Shown piece after piece: positions 22,601 through 34,862 of a stretch of 64,000 bases of DNA. The first letter of the stretch is position 1, and every line of letters begins with the position of its first letter. This stretch comes from Rhizophagus irregularis (lineage: Eukaryota > Glomeromycota > Glomeromycetes > Glomerales > Glomeraceae), in contig NC_089442.1 in the NCBI RefSeq assembly GCF_026210795.1, positions 2,480,001-2,544,000 of the forward strand, given 5' to 3'. The position numbers were made by a program, and so were the translations under genes. The notes beneath the pieces are model-generated. The model had not been told where the DNA came from. It ran no database searches and saw only the letters and a program-made list of their open reading frames with translations.

Positions 22601-25141
22601 TAAGGTAGAATCATCCATAAAGGTAATATGCGAAACAGGAAGATTGTGTTGTTCATAATCAATTGGAGAATAATCCAATAATGCAGAAGATTTTAAATTA
22701 AAGGGATCACAAGCTTCTCGATTAAGTGTGGTAAGCAAAGGATCCAAGTAAATAACCCATAATAATGGAGAAATGATTTCACCCTGGTCAATACCAATTC
22801 TAACTCTATATCCAGGAGTATCACCATGATGGGTAATAATTTTGTTATTACGTCTTGTAAAAAGGTTGATGATAAATTTAATCAATAAAGACGGTATATG
22901 TAGACGGATTAAAGCTAATCTGAGCATGTTTAAATCAATTGAGTCAAAGGCCTTAGAAATGTCCTGAGAAACAATCCATAATTCTTGGTCATTGTTTTTA
23001 TCAAAGCGTCGTTGATGAATGATAGCATCCAGCATCTTAATAGGAATGTCAGTGGAACCACCTGGCAATCCAGCAAAATTACCACCTTGGAGTACATGGT
23101 TATCAGCTAGGGTTTTTGAAAGACGAGTTGTAACGACCTTAACCACACATTTTCGTACAGTTTCCAACAAAGTGATAGGTCGCGTATTTTTCAATTGGGC
23201 GTCAAATTCATGAGGTTTTGGAATGGGATAAACGAGCGCTTCACGCCAATCGGCAGGAATATCTCCATGAGTAAGACAAGCATTTGCTAATACAAGGGAC
23301 AAATTAAAAGCTTCTCCAGTTAAATGTTTGAGCATCTCATAAGAGATCTTGGAAGGACCGGAGGCTTTATTATTAGGCATAGAATTGAGAGTGTTCTTCC
23401 ATTCATCGGCCAGAATAGGAGACATGACCGAGTTGTATAACGACGAATTAATATCAGGAAGAGGAGTATATGCACGTTGCCATCGTGGAGGAAACGAATT
23501 TGTAGAAGAATACTGGACCAAAGGAGGAGTAACAACCGATTGGAAATGTTCAATAGCCGCTTGTTTGATATCCAAAGGTTCAGTAAGAAGAGTGGGTTTA
23601 GAGTCAATTACAACCAAAACTCTGTCAAGAACGATAGAGCGATGTTCCACTGATAGGGCTGAAGAAATAAAAGAGCCCGGAGACATAGAGAAATGTTCAT
23701 CTCTAAGAGCAGTATAATAATCAATGGAATCTACACGATGTTGATGAAGTTGTGTGGTAAGATATGCAGAAACCAAAGCTTTTTGCGAACGCAAAAATTT
23801 GATAAAAGCGGGAAGTGGTGTCGTACTATAAATAGGTATAGTATAATCTTTTAAAAGAGATTTGAGAAGAGTTAATTGTGTAGACAAAGAGTTAATCATC
23901 TGTGAAATTTGGGCAGGACGACTAGGCCGAGACGTGGTCAGTTTGAACAATAATCTATCCAAGAATTTATTAATAGCAATAAGCATTGTAAGCTTAGGAG
24001 GATATTTATGGTGATGGGTATTGGATACATGTTTAAATGGTAGAGAATCAATGGCACCACCAAGAATAGAACGTTTAAGAGCGTGCCAAAGTTTGTCCAG
24101 GGAAAGAGCTGAAAGTGAAGATATAGAAGGATGATGTGTGGTCAAATACAACTCAAGACGCGAGTTTCACTTCAATAGAAAATTTGTCCCAAGTATCATC
24201 TTTCAGATTTTTGTAGAGAAAAATGGTGCGTTGTTCGCTTTTTTGTTTTAATCTAGCTTTGGCTAAAGTAGCGAAACAAGAACTAAAATCAAAAGCCGTT
24301 ATAAGTACACGGTGATCAGTAAATTGATTATCATTCAACTTAGGACAAGTTTCAACATGAGAGAAAAGACCAGGAGCGGGAAAGCCAGGGGATGACCAAA
24401 TATAATCAAGTCTTGAAGAACCATTCTGATGATAAAAAGTGGGACTAGGACCTGAAATTGAAGAGATATGGGATTGATGATCCGTAAAATATCTAGAAGA
24501 AAGTGATCGTAAAATTTTTAAATGATGTTGAGGAAGATGTGAATGTGAAATTTCATCTGCATTAAAATCGCCAAGGATGACTACGTGATAGTTATTAGAG
24601 CGGGCTTTATCAAGCCATAAATTAAGTTGGGCAAAAATAGCATCACGTTCTTTATAATGAATAGAATGATAAGGAGGAAGATAAACAGAAATAATAGAAA
24701 TTTTTTTTTGATGGAAAAAAAGATCTAATTTTAAAAGACGACCGTTCCAAGGATCAATCTTCTGAACATGTTTATGTAAAGGATGGTGAAGTAAAAGACC
24801 AACACCATCGATTGTGGTCGTGAAGTAAAAGGGGAAGGAGCCCAATAGGACTTAAAATTATGCTGGGAATGTTCATTTTGATAAATAAATTTCGCACCAG
24901 AAGAAGTAAGACGAGTATCATTTAAAGATAAAACGCCAAAGGAAGAATGAAGAAAATAATTTAGCAAATGCAATTGTCGAACAGGGGAGCACAAACCATT
25001 AACATTGATTTGTCCAAAGTTAATAAGAGGGGAAGAAAGAGAAAGAGAAGAAGGATTATTAAAACTATTATTATTGGATATCGCACTATTAGGGGGGTGA
25101 GATCCCTGTAATACACCCGATACAGATTGGTGTTCAATCAT
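19662..25141 (-). pseudogene. LINE copy 1 ORF2 (APE-RT-RNase H), four frameshifts
   Basis: ORF2 begins at the ATG at 25141 (MIEHQSV). The endonuclease follows, with INFGQINVNGL and SLNDTR, then VILGDFNADE and SSRLDYIW (about 24570 and 24415). The reverse transcriptase lies at about 23400-22300: NKASGPSKISYEMLK, SQDISKAFDSID, a GIDQGEIISPLLW segment and the catalytic TFMDDST (FMDD in place of YADD). RNase H lies at about 21090-20640 with LYIDGS, LRSEVFAL, VATDCAQ and NHVDALAK. A terminal zinc motif, LCPQC and HLWTCP, lies near 20280-20235. Frame changes lie near 24830, 24150, 22140 and 20265, and no in-frame stop was seen between them. Single-base assembly errors are a real alternative to decay. 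Confidence 0.85.
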
Positions 25142-27257
25142 TGGAAGGGGAGGGTTTTGAGGGAGAGAAGGAGTCCAATTTTTCCATAATCGAACCAAGT
25201 TGGGCAGAAAGATTCTTTTGTGTAGTGGTGACATTAAAAATTTCCGATTGCAAACGAGAAGTGTCAGCACCGGGAGCAACATTAGTAGGTCGGGAGATAG
25301 GTAAAGGGACGTGTCTTCTTGATAGAATAGAGTTAGAATCCAGAGCAGAGAAGGAAGCATCAGGGGAGACGTCCATAAGAGAAGAAGAGGTATTGGGAGG
25401 AAGATTGAATCCAGAATTCATGTCTTGGGTTGGAGCATCATCCCATCCATTATTATAAGAATGAGTATAATTTTCATGATCATCCTGAGGCGAATGCAAT
25501 TCAGAGTCGCCATGGGCGTCATAATTCATCATTGATTCCAGCTCAGATAGTCTATATTCATGAGCCGTAATAGTGTCATTCATCCAAGAGACTGTTTCCT
25601 CTAGAGTGTGGAGGGTGGTAGCGATCTCTTTAATCTGTGCCTTTAATTCATCAATAACATATTGGGGAAGGGTAGGAGCAGGATTATCAGTTGGAGAAAT
25701 AGGTGATGTAGAATCGGTAGGATGAGGTTTGTGTGGAGGTTGAGTAGAACCGGAAGAATTGGCATTGTTCCTGGGAATATTGTTGTTATTATTGTTGGTA
25801 CGGTTACTACTTCGTGAAGTGATGGGACGAGAAGTGTTAGTATTATTGAGATTGTTGTTGGAGCGGGGTGAAGAGGAATTATTATTGCGGGATCTAGAGT
25901 TGGAACGCGATCTTGAACGGGAATTGGAATTGGCACGTGTTTGGCACGAATCCTGACGACCACGTCTAGGTCCAGCATTGAAACGAGAATAAAGTTTGTT
26001 AAAGCGATCATCAACTTTTCTTGAAGGACGTGGATTACATTCGGAGGGAGAACAACCAGGACGTCCACAAACATGGCATAAAGTTTGTGCTTCATTGGGA
26101 GGGTGCCATGTTAAGCCTTTGCCGCGGAAAGCCACGGTCATTTCTTTGGCAGCTTCAAAAGATTCAAACGAGGAGAAATTCAAATATACATAGGGTTTAG
26201 GCTTGTAAGAGCTGATAGATAAAGGAACGTTAAGAGCCTTAGCGTTAACTTGAGTGGCAATTTCTAATAGATCAGCTTCTTTAATATTTTTGGGAATGCC
26301 GGCAAGGATAGCAACATGTTCTCTGCGGCTATCGCGTTGGGATTTCGAAAAAGATGCTGGGCAGACGCGTAAAGAATTACCAAGGCAAATGATCGCCCAA
26401 ATATCATTAAATTGGGTAACTGCATCTGCGGAAGAAAACTGGATATGTCCATTATAATAATGTTTTCTAGGAGTAAGTTTGCACTTAATTACAGTGCCAT
26501 ATCGGGAAAATGCCTGACGGACTTGAGTCTCAGTAAGGAAAAGTGGTATGTCGGTAACAAACAAAGACTTTGCTTCGTCATTGAGTTTGGCATCTGCAGG
26601 GGAATAATGCGTAAAGGCTAAATTGAGAAGATCTACACGTGGGGAGTTGACACAATCGGTATAATCATGCTGATCATTAAAGAAGACAAGGATCTTTTTG
26701 TTATCTCCTGATCCATCGCAGCGTGCACGGGCACCATATGAGGAATATCGGGAGAGTGAACAATCCACTTCGTCACACATGGAATGATTGGTGGTAAATT
26801 TAGCTTTGAACGCGTCAGGCGCGTCACGTAGATAAGCCGCAGCATGATAACGAGAAGGTGCGGATTTAATAGCAGCAGCATTACCATCGGGGGATGGTCG
26901 TCGTTCAGGGATGTTGAAGGCAACAGCTTTGCCTTTACCATTGGTGTTAGTGGGAGCATGGATAGAAGCGTCAACAGTTTCAACAGGAGTGGTAGTATTT
27001 TGAGGAGAGGTAATCACGTGGACTTTGTTGACAGGAAGACCGGAAGGAATAGTAGAAGTAAGGGTGGGAGCAGGAGCAGAGGGCGAAGTTATATCAACAT
27101 TCATAGCATCATCAGTGACAATACGTGAACGTTTATTAGGCGCGCCAGTGGTAGTCGTGGGAGACAAAGGTCGGTCTCCAGAAGGAGTAGAAGTAGTAGG
27201 ACGCGGTGGCGGCGGAATATCCGGGTTAATAACAGAAGGAGCTGGAGGTGTAGTCAT
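25134..27257 (-). CDS. LINE copy 1 ORF1, RNA-binding nucleoprotein
   Basis: An open frame of 707 aa, the gag-like partner of ORF2 that coats element RNA. The N terminus is Pro/Thr-rich. Residues about 230-300 (SLFVTDIPLFL) and 313-385 (HVAILAGIP) look like tandem RRM folds. A zinc knuckle CHVCGRPGCSPSEC sits at 394-407. It is followed by an Arg/Ser-rich stretch and a coiled-coil segment (about 540-590, near VIDELKAQIKEIATTLHTLE). It begins at the ATG nearest the 5' end of the element. Its TGA (25134-25136) overlaps the ORF2 start codon by the eight bases ATGATTGA. Confidence 0.88.
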   Translation of the reverse strand: MTTPPAPSVINPDIPPPPRPTTSTPSGDRPLSPTTTTGAPNKRSRIVTDDAMNVDITSPSAPAPTLTSTIPSGLPVNKVHVITSPQNTTTPVETVDASIHAPTNTNGKGKAVAFNIPERRPSPDGNAAAIKSAPSRYHAAAYLRDAPDAFKAKFTTNHSMCDEVDCSLSRYSSYGARARCDGSGDNKKILVFFNDQHDYTDCVNSPRVDLLNLAFTHYSPADAKLNDEAKSLFVTDIPLFLTETQVRQAFSRYGTVIKCKLTPRKHYYNGHIQFSSADAVTQFNDIWAIICLGNSLRVCPASFSKSQRDSRREHVAILAGIPKNIKEADLLEIATQVNAKALNVPLSISSYKPKPYVYLNFSSFESFEAAKEMTVAFRGKGLTWHPPNEAQTLCHVCGRPGCSPSECNPRPSRKVDDRFNKLYSRFNAGPRRGRQDSCQTRANSNSRSRSRSNSRSRNNNSSSPRSNNNLNNTNTSRPITSRSSNRTNNNNNNIPRNNANSSGSTQPPHKPHPTDSTSPISPTDNPAPTLPQYVIDELKAQIKEIATTLHTLEETVSWMNDTITAHEYRLSELESMMNYDAHGDSELHSPQDDHENYTHSYNNGWDDAPTQDMNSGFNLPPNTSSSLMDVSPDASFSALDSNSILSRRHVPLPISRPTNVAPGADTSRLQSEIFNVTTTQKNLSAQLGSIMEKLDSFSPSKPSPSND

Positions 27258-27394
27258 AGTTTAAAGCTCAGTAAAGAGGAAAGCAACTGTGGAAATATTA
27301 GTATTTGAACGAGCACTTAGAAATTTTCGAACGAAAATTTCAAAAATAAATTTTATTAGTATTTTCAAAATTCAGGAAAGAGTTGCGATGATCC

Positions 27395-27414
27395 TCCATA
27401 TTTGGTGATTATGA
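27395..27414. repeat. Target-site duplication, LINE copy 1 (right)
   Basis: Second copy of the 20-bp duplication at 19378-19397. Confidence 0.9.
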
Positions 27415-27528
27415 AGAGATGTGACTATATAAAAAATTTCTTATATTTGTATATCATAATTCCGGCCAAAAATTAACATAATTTTAGCCAGAATTATACT
27501 TAAAACTTTATTGTATTATAACTTCGCC

Positions 27529-27900
27529 AATATTAATCGTAGAGAGATGATCTTACCGCCATTTGATTCGTCTTGATGAGACGGTTCTAATGGTATAAAA
27601 TACGTTGAAATCCAATCACTAGATTAATTTCTGAAATTAAAAAAATATTAATGGTTTTTGTGTAATAACTCTGTTAATATTGATCCTAGAAAGACGATCT
27701 TACTACCATTTGATTCGTCTTGATGAGACGAATCTAATGGTATAAGATACATCGAAATCCAATCACTAGATCAATTTCCGAAATTAAAAAATATTAAATG
27801 GTTTTTAAGTAATAACTCCGTCAATATTGATCACAGAGAGATGAGCTTACCACCATTTGATTCGTCTCGATGAGGCGATTCCAACGAGCTATAAATCGTC
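27529..27900. repeat. Tandem repeats of about 146 bp
   Basis: Three units start at about 27529, 27675 and 27822 with AATATTGATC-type heads. Each contains a palindromic core CCATTTGATTCGTCT / TGAGACGAATCTAATGG followed by AATCCAATCACTAGAT. They are part of the DNA transposon that hosts the LINEs. The third unit is partial. Confidence 0.75.
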
Positions 27901-28023
27901 TTTTTACAATCACTAGGTACCAAGAAATCTAGCAAATTGTTTAATGGCGCAGTAAACGTAAATCAAGAAATATTATAATGCCGATGTTTAACATTTTGTT
28001 GAATAACTCGTCAGCCAGTGATC

Positions 28024-28039
28024 GGAAAAGGATAAAACT
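28024..28039. repeat. Target-site duplication, LINE copy 2 (left)
   Basis: GGAAAAGGATAAAACT, identical over 16 bp to 37416-37431. Confidence 0.88.
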
Positions 28040-28160
28040 GTTGCCTTCACGACAATATTGCGACAAAAAATAAAAAAAAATTTTTGAAGTATTTTTATTA
28101 TTTACTTTGCGTTACTGCTAATTATTACATATTTTCTAGTTCTCCCTTCTACTTTTAGCT

Positions 28161-30108
28161 ATGATTAACAAACGAAATAATAAAGCTTCTGGTACTTCTG
28201 CTCCAAAACGTCCTGTTTAGAGTCCTCCTTCTGGCAACGTTCAAGGTCAAGGTTCTTCTGCTTCTACTCCAGGTCCTACTTTGCAACCTTCAACTGATAA
28301 CTCTGCAAAACGTACACGGGTTTCTTCTGAACCTGTTATGGACCAAGACAATATTTTAACTCCTCCTCCTCAGGATAATGCTTCAACTTCTTTTCCCCTC
28401 CCGTTAATACTAACGTGTCCCCTTCGGCTCCTGCCTCTGGTACTTCCCTTGATGACTCCCAACACTCCCCTTCTAACTCTACAGATAAAGGAAAATCTGT
28501 AGAATTTTTGTCTCCTGAACCTGAACGCACTGCGTCTTTCGACGCGTCTACCGCTGCTATACAATCTTCCCCCCTTCGCTTTTATACTGCGGCTGCGCCT
28601 TCTACTATCGAAGGATTTTGGACCCACTTCAAAACCAATCGTGAAGCTTGCGACACGACTGACTGAGAATTCTCTTCTTTTTCTTCTTATGGTAGTAAAG
28701 CTACCACTCAAGGATCAGGCGACACTAAAATTATCATTGTCTATTTTCGTTCTAAACCAGATATGGAAAAGGCTATAGCTGCGCCCATCACCTCCCTGCA
28801 TAATCTACATTTCCACGAACATGACCCATCTGCTAAAAAGTAGATGAACAACTTCGTACCCTGGTTGTTACTGACATCCCTCTCTTTGTCACTGATGCAC
28901 AATTAAGGGGTACTTTCTCCCGTTATGGTATTATACCCACTGCCGAACACGCCTTTCAAAACTTTATCGCACTGCGTATATAGTTTTTGATTCTGCCACG
29001 TCTATGGACCAATTTGATACTACGTGGGCTGTTCTTTGTACTGGGCACTGCTTACGCGTCTGCCCTGCTTCTCACTCACCTGACCAACGCGCTGTCAAAC
29101 GCGCCCATGTTGCACTTCTTGCCAGCCTTCCTCACGGTTCTGTTGCCGCTGACTTTTCTGAAATTGCCAAAGAAGTTTCCGCTAAAAGCGTTAACATTCC
29201 TTTCTCTTACAACTCCTATAACCCTAAGCTTTACGCATATGTATACTTTTCCTCTGCTGCTACTAAAGAATCGGCCATGAGGATTACTTGTGCTCTCAAA
29301 TCTATTGGCCTTACTTGGCATGAACCTACTGAAGTCTCCTTTCTTTACCATCGTTGTGGTCGCCCAGTTGTAATCCAGATAAATGTGTCTCATCACGTAC
29401 TCCTTAGCGTTCCTCTCGTCCATGGTCTAGCAATGATAAATTGCGTGAATTATATAATAAACACTTAGCTTCCTCTCATCCTGCTAAACATTATAATCGT
29501 TTTGCGCGTCCTAACAATTCCCGACAAAGATCTTATGCTGATGCTGCTGGTAGAAGAACTCCCTCCCGATCCCAGTCTCGTCCTCGATCTTCACGTTCGC
29601 GCTCTCATCCTAACAATCATCATCATCCTTATCGTCCTTCTCAATCTGAATTGGATCATGATGTAGCCGCAATGGATGTTTCTCCCTTAATGGATTGGCA
29701 ACATATCGCTGACCAAATCACTACCATATTTGAAGAGATTACTTATCTCACTACTGAATTTGCCAATCTTCAAAAAAGAGTTAAATGGTTAGAAGATCAT
29801 CATTCCTCTCCTCCTATTTCAAGTCCCTCACAACCTCATACCCCTCCTCTTCTCGAGATCGAATCTATGAACCAAGAATGGATAATATCAATCCTCCTAA
29901 TCCTAGACGTCTTAGTGACAACCTTATGGATTTTAGCTCCCCTGTTTCACCGTCGAATGGTCCAAATTTCACTGCTCATTCATATATTCCTCTCCCTCCT
30001 CGTATGAGTTTGATCCCTGGTCCTGCCACATCACCACAAGATCGCCTTTCCTCTCTTACTGCTACAGTTACTGAACTCACCAAAACAGTTCAACAAGGCA
30101 TGACTTAA
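28161..30108 (+). pseudogene. LINE copy 2 ORF1, decayed
   Basis: Starts at ATG 28161 (MINKRNNKASG) and meets an in-frame TAG after KRPV within 20 codons. Later pieces match copy 1: CHCLRVCPASHS with HVALLASLP (RRM region, about 29050-29150), SIGLTWHEPTEVSFLYHRCG (knuckle region, degraded), an Arg/Ser-rich part near 29560-29620 and the tail ending QQGMT at 30108. Several frame changes separate the pieces. Confidence 0.8.
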
Positions 30109-31642
30109 CAAAAACAATTCTTGGCTGCTCACGATAACACAATCTTCCAATAATTATTGATAGCATTTATCTTCCTTTACTACTTACGCTCTTTATCATA
30201 GTATAGTAATGATGGACAACAAAAAACATAATTTTTCTCCTCACCCTTCTCCCTTATTAAATTTGGTCAAATTAACGTTAATGGTTTATGTTCTCTGGTT
30301 AGACAACAACATTTGCTCAATTTCTTTCTTCACTCTTCTTTTGGTGCTTTATCTTTAAATGATACCTGCCTTTCCTCTTCAACTGCTAAATTTATTTTTA
30401 AAAATGAACACTTCCAGCATCATTTTAGGTCCTATTGGACCTGTTCGACATTTTCTTATCCTCATGATGGTGTTGGTATATTGCTTTGTAATCCTCTTTA
30501 TAAACATGTTCAAACAATTGATTCTTGGAATGGTCGTCTTTTTAAATTAGATTTATTTTTTCATCAAACAAAAATTTCTATTATCTCCTTATATTACCCC
30601 CTTCTGGTTCTATTCATCAATCTATTTGTAATGACCTTATTGCCAAACTTCTTACTTGGCTTGATCATGCCCGTACTAATAACTATTTTGTAGTTATTCT
30701 TGGCGACTTCAATGTTAATGAATCGCTCATTCCAACTATTCACCCAATCATTTTAAACTCCTTCGTTTACTTTCTTTTCGGTTTTTTACCGATCATCAAG
30801 CTCACTCTTCTATCGAGGGTCCTGATCCTACTTTTTACCATGTTAATGGATCTTCTAGACTGGATTATATCTGGTCTTCACCTGGTTTTCCCGCTCCTGG
30901 TCTTTTTTCGCAAGTGGTTGCTTGCCCCGATCTTTTTGATCGTCCTTTTACTGATTACAAAGTTCTTACAACTATTTTTGATTTTAGCTCCTGTCTGGCT
31001 ATTTTGGCCAAATCCCGTTTTAAACAAAAATGAAATGCGTACTATCTTTTCTTATACTTTCACTTCAGTTGAACAATGGAATAATTTCACCACTGAAGTG
31101 GATGATTCTCTTGGAGTGTATCTGGATAGACAATATAATTCTCGTTTTGATTTCTCTTCTTTTTCTCTTGATCGTATGTGGCATGCCTTGAAAGCTGCCA
31201 TACTCAGTGCTGCAGTTGATACATTACCTTTTCATAAGGTCTCCAACACACACCGACATTCATATACTCCTGAATTAACTAAACTTATTGCTATTAACAA
31301 GTTCTTAGATCGATTTTATATCACCTTACTACTCGTCATCTTAATCGGCTTACCCAAATTTCGCAAATGACTACCGCTTTACCTTCCCATCTAGAGAATC
31401 TTGCATCTTTACTTTCTGATTATTCAGTTCCTACTTACTCTACAACTCCTGTATCTCAGTTCAAATCATTTTTACAATTACAAAAGCATTTAGTTTCTGC
31501 TTTCTTATCCACTAAATTCGCCCAACATCTTACGGACTCTGTGGAATACTACATCGCATTACGTGATGAACACTTTTTGAACTCGCTCGGCACTTTTATA
31601 GATTCTGCATTATCAGTTGAAAAACGTTCGATTGTTCTTGAC

Positions 31643-31893
31643 TAAGGTTGCTTGTCTAAACCTCTTCAAAATTATACGATTAGTTTCATCAAAATTTTAC
31701 TATAGATTTATTATAGTTTCGGCAGAGTTTCGGCAGTTTCAGCAGTTTCAGCATTTATAATAAGTTTCGGCAGTTTCGCCTTTCTCCAAAGTTTCACCAG
31801 TTTTTAATATAACTTTAATATAGTTTCAGCAGAATTTACTTTTCAGCGAAACGCCATCTTGCCTAAACCCCTAGATTTTGGCAAGCAACCTTA
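31643..31893. mobile_element. hAT-like MITE of 251 bp
   Basis: The ends TAAGGTTGCTTG and CAAGCAACCTTA are inverted repeats. An 8-bp duplication TTCTTGAC lies at 31635-31642 and 31894-31901, which is diagnostic of hAT insertion. The interior has repeated GTTTCGGCAG motifs. It is the small relative of 39470-40971. Confidence 0.82.
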
Positions 31894-34862
31894 TTCTTGA
31901 CCGCGTCTTGGTTGTCCTGGACTCTACTCCTACTCTCTTAACAGATCCTTTGGATATTAATAAGCAAGCTGCTATTACTCATTTCCAATCAATTGTTTTT
32001 CCTCCGTTGGTCTGATATTCTTCTATCGCTTCATTTCCCGCTCGATGGCAACAAGCTTACACCCCCTTTTCAGTGTATCCGCTTCACTATATGATCCTGT
32101 TTTGGCACTTATTTCTCTACAAGAATGGTCTGATGTAATTTCCTCCATGCCAAACAACAAAGCTTCTGGCCCTTCAAAGATTTCTTATGAGATGATAAAA
32201 CATTTGTCCGGTGAAGCCTTGGATTTCTCTCTTTTACTTGCCAATACTTGCCTTTCTCGCGGCGATATTCCTGCTGATTGGTGTGAAGCCGTAGTTTATC
32301 TCATTCCTAAACCCCATGATTTTAATGCTCAACTCAAGAACACTCGTCCTATTACTCTTCTGAAAACAGTTCAAAAATGTGTAGTTAAGGTCATCACTAA
32401 TCGTCTTTCCAACATCCTTGCTGATAAAAAAGTTCTTCAAAGAGGTAACTTTGCGGGTCTACCTGGTGGTTCTACTGATGTCCCTATCAAAATGCTTGAT
32501 GCGATTATCCATTAACAAAAACATGACTCTACTGATGATCAGGAACTATGGATCGTTTCTCAAGATATTTCTAAAGCCTTTGATTCTATGGATTTGAATA
32601 TGCTCAAATTAGCTTTAGCTAGATTACATATTCCTGCACTTTTAGTGCAATTTATTTTGAATCTTTTTACATGACGAAATAATAAAATTATTACTTATCA
32701 TGGCAATACTGCTGCTTATCAAGTACGTGTTGGTATCGATCAAGGAGAAATTATTTCCCCTTTACTTTGGGTTATTTACCTGGATCCTCTACTCACTGTT
32801 TTGAATCAAGAAGCACGAGATCCTTTTATTTTAAAATCTTCAGCTTTCTTAGATTACTCTCCACTTGAATTTGAACAACATTCTTTACCAATCTCACATT
32901 TGACATTTATGGATGACTCTACACTCATTGCTTCATCAAAGTCTGGAATTGAAGATCGTCTTTCCATTACTGCTGAATTTTATACTTTGAATAATGTTCA
33001 AGCCAATTCGGCTAAATATGTTCTACTTTCATCTTCCTCTCCTTCATCGAAAATTATTTTTGATCTTTTACCCTCTTCCTTGATTACAGTAACTTCTCTT
33101 TCTCTTTCTTCTTTAGCTTTGAATACTTCATTTCGCTTTTTAGGCGTTTGGTTTTCTTTATCTGCTTCTTCTCAATTTGTACTTAAACAGATGCGCTCTA
33201 TGGTTAAAGATATGGCTGCCCTTCTTGGTCCAAAAAAATTATTGGCGCAACATGTGGCCTATCTTTATAATGCTGTTCTTCTCCCGAAATTGGAATTTCA
33301 TTTGCAAACTACTCTTTTCTCAGAAAGTACAATTCAATCGATTATTAAACTCATGTTCTCAGTTTTACGAAAAAAAGCTGGACTTGCCGTTACTACTCCA
33401 TTGGCCTTGTTATTTCTTAAACTCCTTTTTCGATTCAAAATGCCTTTTACTGGTTCCTCTCTTCCCACATTGCATTTTGGCAAAAAATATTTACACATCC
33501 TGATTTTAGGAATTTTGCTTTTTATGCTATTTCTTATCTTCAAGGATATTTGAGCGCTGAAAGCTGCCCGATTACTATTAGTTTGGAACTTTAGTCTCAG
33601 ATTGTTTCTCTCCGAACACATACTTTATTGTTTAACTCAATTTTATTTTCTTCGCGATTGAATATCACGTGGTCTCTTCCTTTTCGACCTCTGAGACGGG
33701 ATCTACAATCAGCTTTATCGCTCTGATCCATTTTACCACATTCGATTTTTTAGGCTACTTGGAAACTCTGAAAAAATTTAAATATTTTTACGCTTGCCCA
33801 ATTGGCTTCCCCTTGTGGACGTTATCTTATGAATTGGTTTGATCTTTGTTACCTTGGTATTGTTGGTCGTAAAGGATGAATCCCTATTTGGTTTAATTTT
33901 ATTAAAAATAATTTTCTTTCTTCTTCTTTTTCTTCTTTATTTTTGCCTTTGTATTTTATTAATTCTTCTTTTACTTTCTGTTAAGGATTATTATTTTTAT
34001 CTTCAATGGGCTATTAATTTTGAATCTGCTACCCAAACTTTATCTGTTGGCTGTGTCTGTATCACTTACAAGAAACAAAACTCTGCTATCATGTCTCATT
34101 GGCTTCCTGTATTTACTTTGGCCGATGAACGATCCTACAATCATTGCCCTGGTTGTTCTCTTAATTTACCTGCTCTATCCAAGAAATCTGCAATTAAACT
34201 GCGCTGTAATAGCGAAAAATGTTTTTTTAATGTCAATTTATCTGAAACGGTGGGATATCCTACCAGAAATGCTAAAGTATTTGCGACTTATCTTCCTATA
34301 ACTTTATCTACCTCATGGAGTTATGCTACTTCTCTGGCTCTTATACATTTGTCAAACTTGTCCTTGCCTACTTCTCCTACCACTTCTTCTCTTTTGACAA
34401 TAAGGATAGAAGATGATGTTTTGCCTCTTTCTGTGCATACTTTGTATACTGATGGTTCATTCTTTTCTGCCACGGATTCTTCTCCTCCTTCTATGACTTG
34501 TGCTTGGCTTGCTCTTGATGATGATGAATTTATACTTGACTCTTCATCTTTATGCCTCCCTTCATGCTTTTCTTCAGCCTTGCGTTCTGAAATCTATGCA
34601 GTCGTATTAGGATTAAAGGCTCTCTCCCATGGCTCTTCAATTTCAATTTATACTGATTGTAGTCAACTCATCTCGCTATGGACACGTTTTGTCAATATTC
34701 CTTTCTCACCAAAGTTGCTTCGTGAACCCAATCATCTTCTTTAGCTTTCCATTCGATAACTTATCATAGATCGTAACCTTAAAGTCAATTTGATTAAAGT
34801 CCCTGCTCATGGCGCTGATATTTACAATATACAAGCGGATTCTTTGGCAAAAGATGCTCATT

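Larger units (their letters stand above)
19398..27394 (-). mobile_element. LINE retrotransposon, nearly intact copy
   Basis: A non-LTR element of 7997 bp on the minus strand, 5' end at 27394 and 3' end at 19398. It has an ORF1 with RRM-like and zinc-knuckle parts, and an ORF2 with APE-type endonuclease, reverse transcriptase, RNase H and a terminal CCHC. A 20-bp target duplication brackets it. The 3' terminus ends in AAAGTCATAAGACTGTTTGC rather than poly(A), and the second copy at 28040-37415 ends in the same motif. The APE plus RNase H layout is that of the I/Tad-type LINE groups. I did not assign a clade. Confidence 0.9.

Noticed and set aside
25643-26095. Minus-strand frame of 150 codons inside LINE copy 1
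   Set aside because: Shadow of ORF1 in another frame; hydrophobic-rich translation of an Asn/Ser/Arg-coding stretch.
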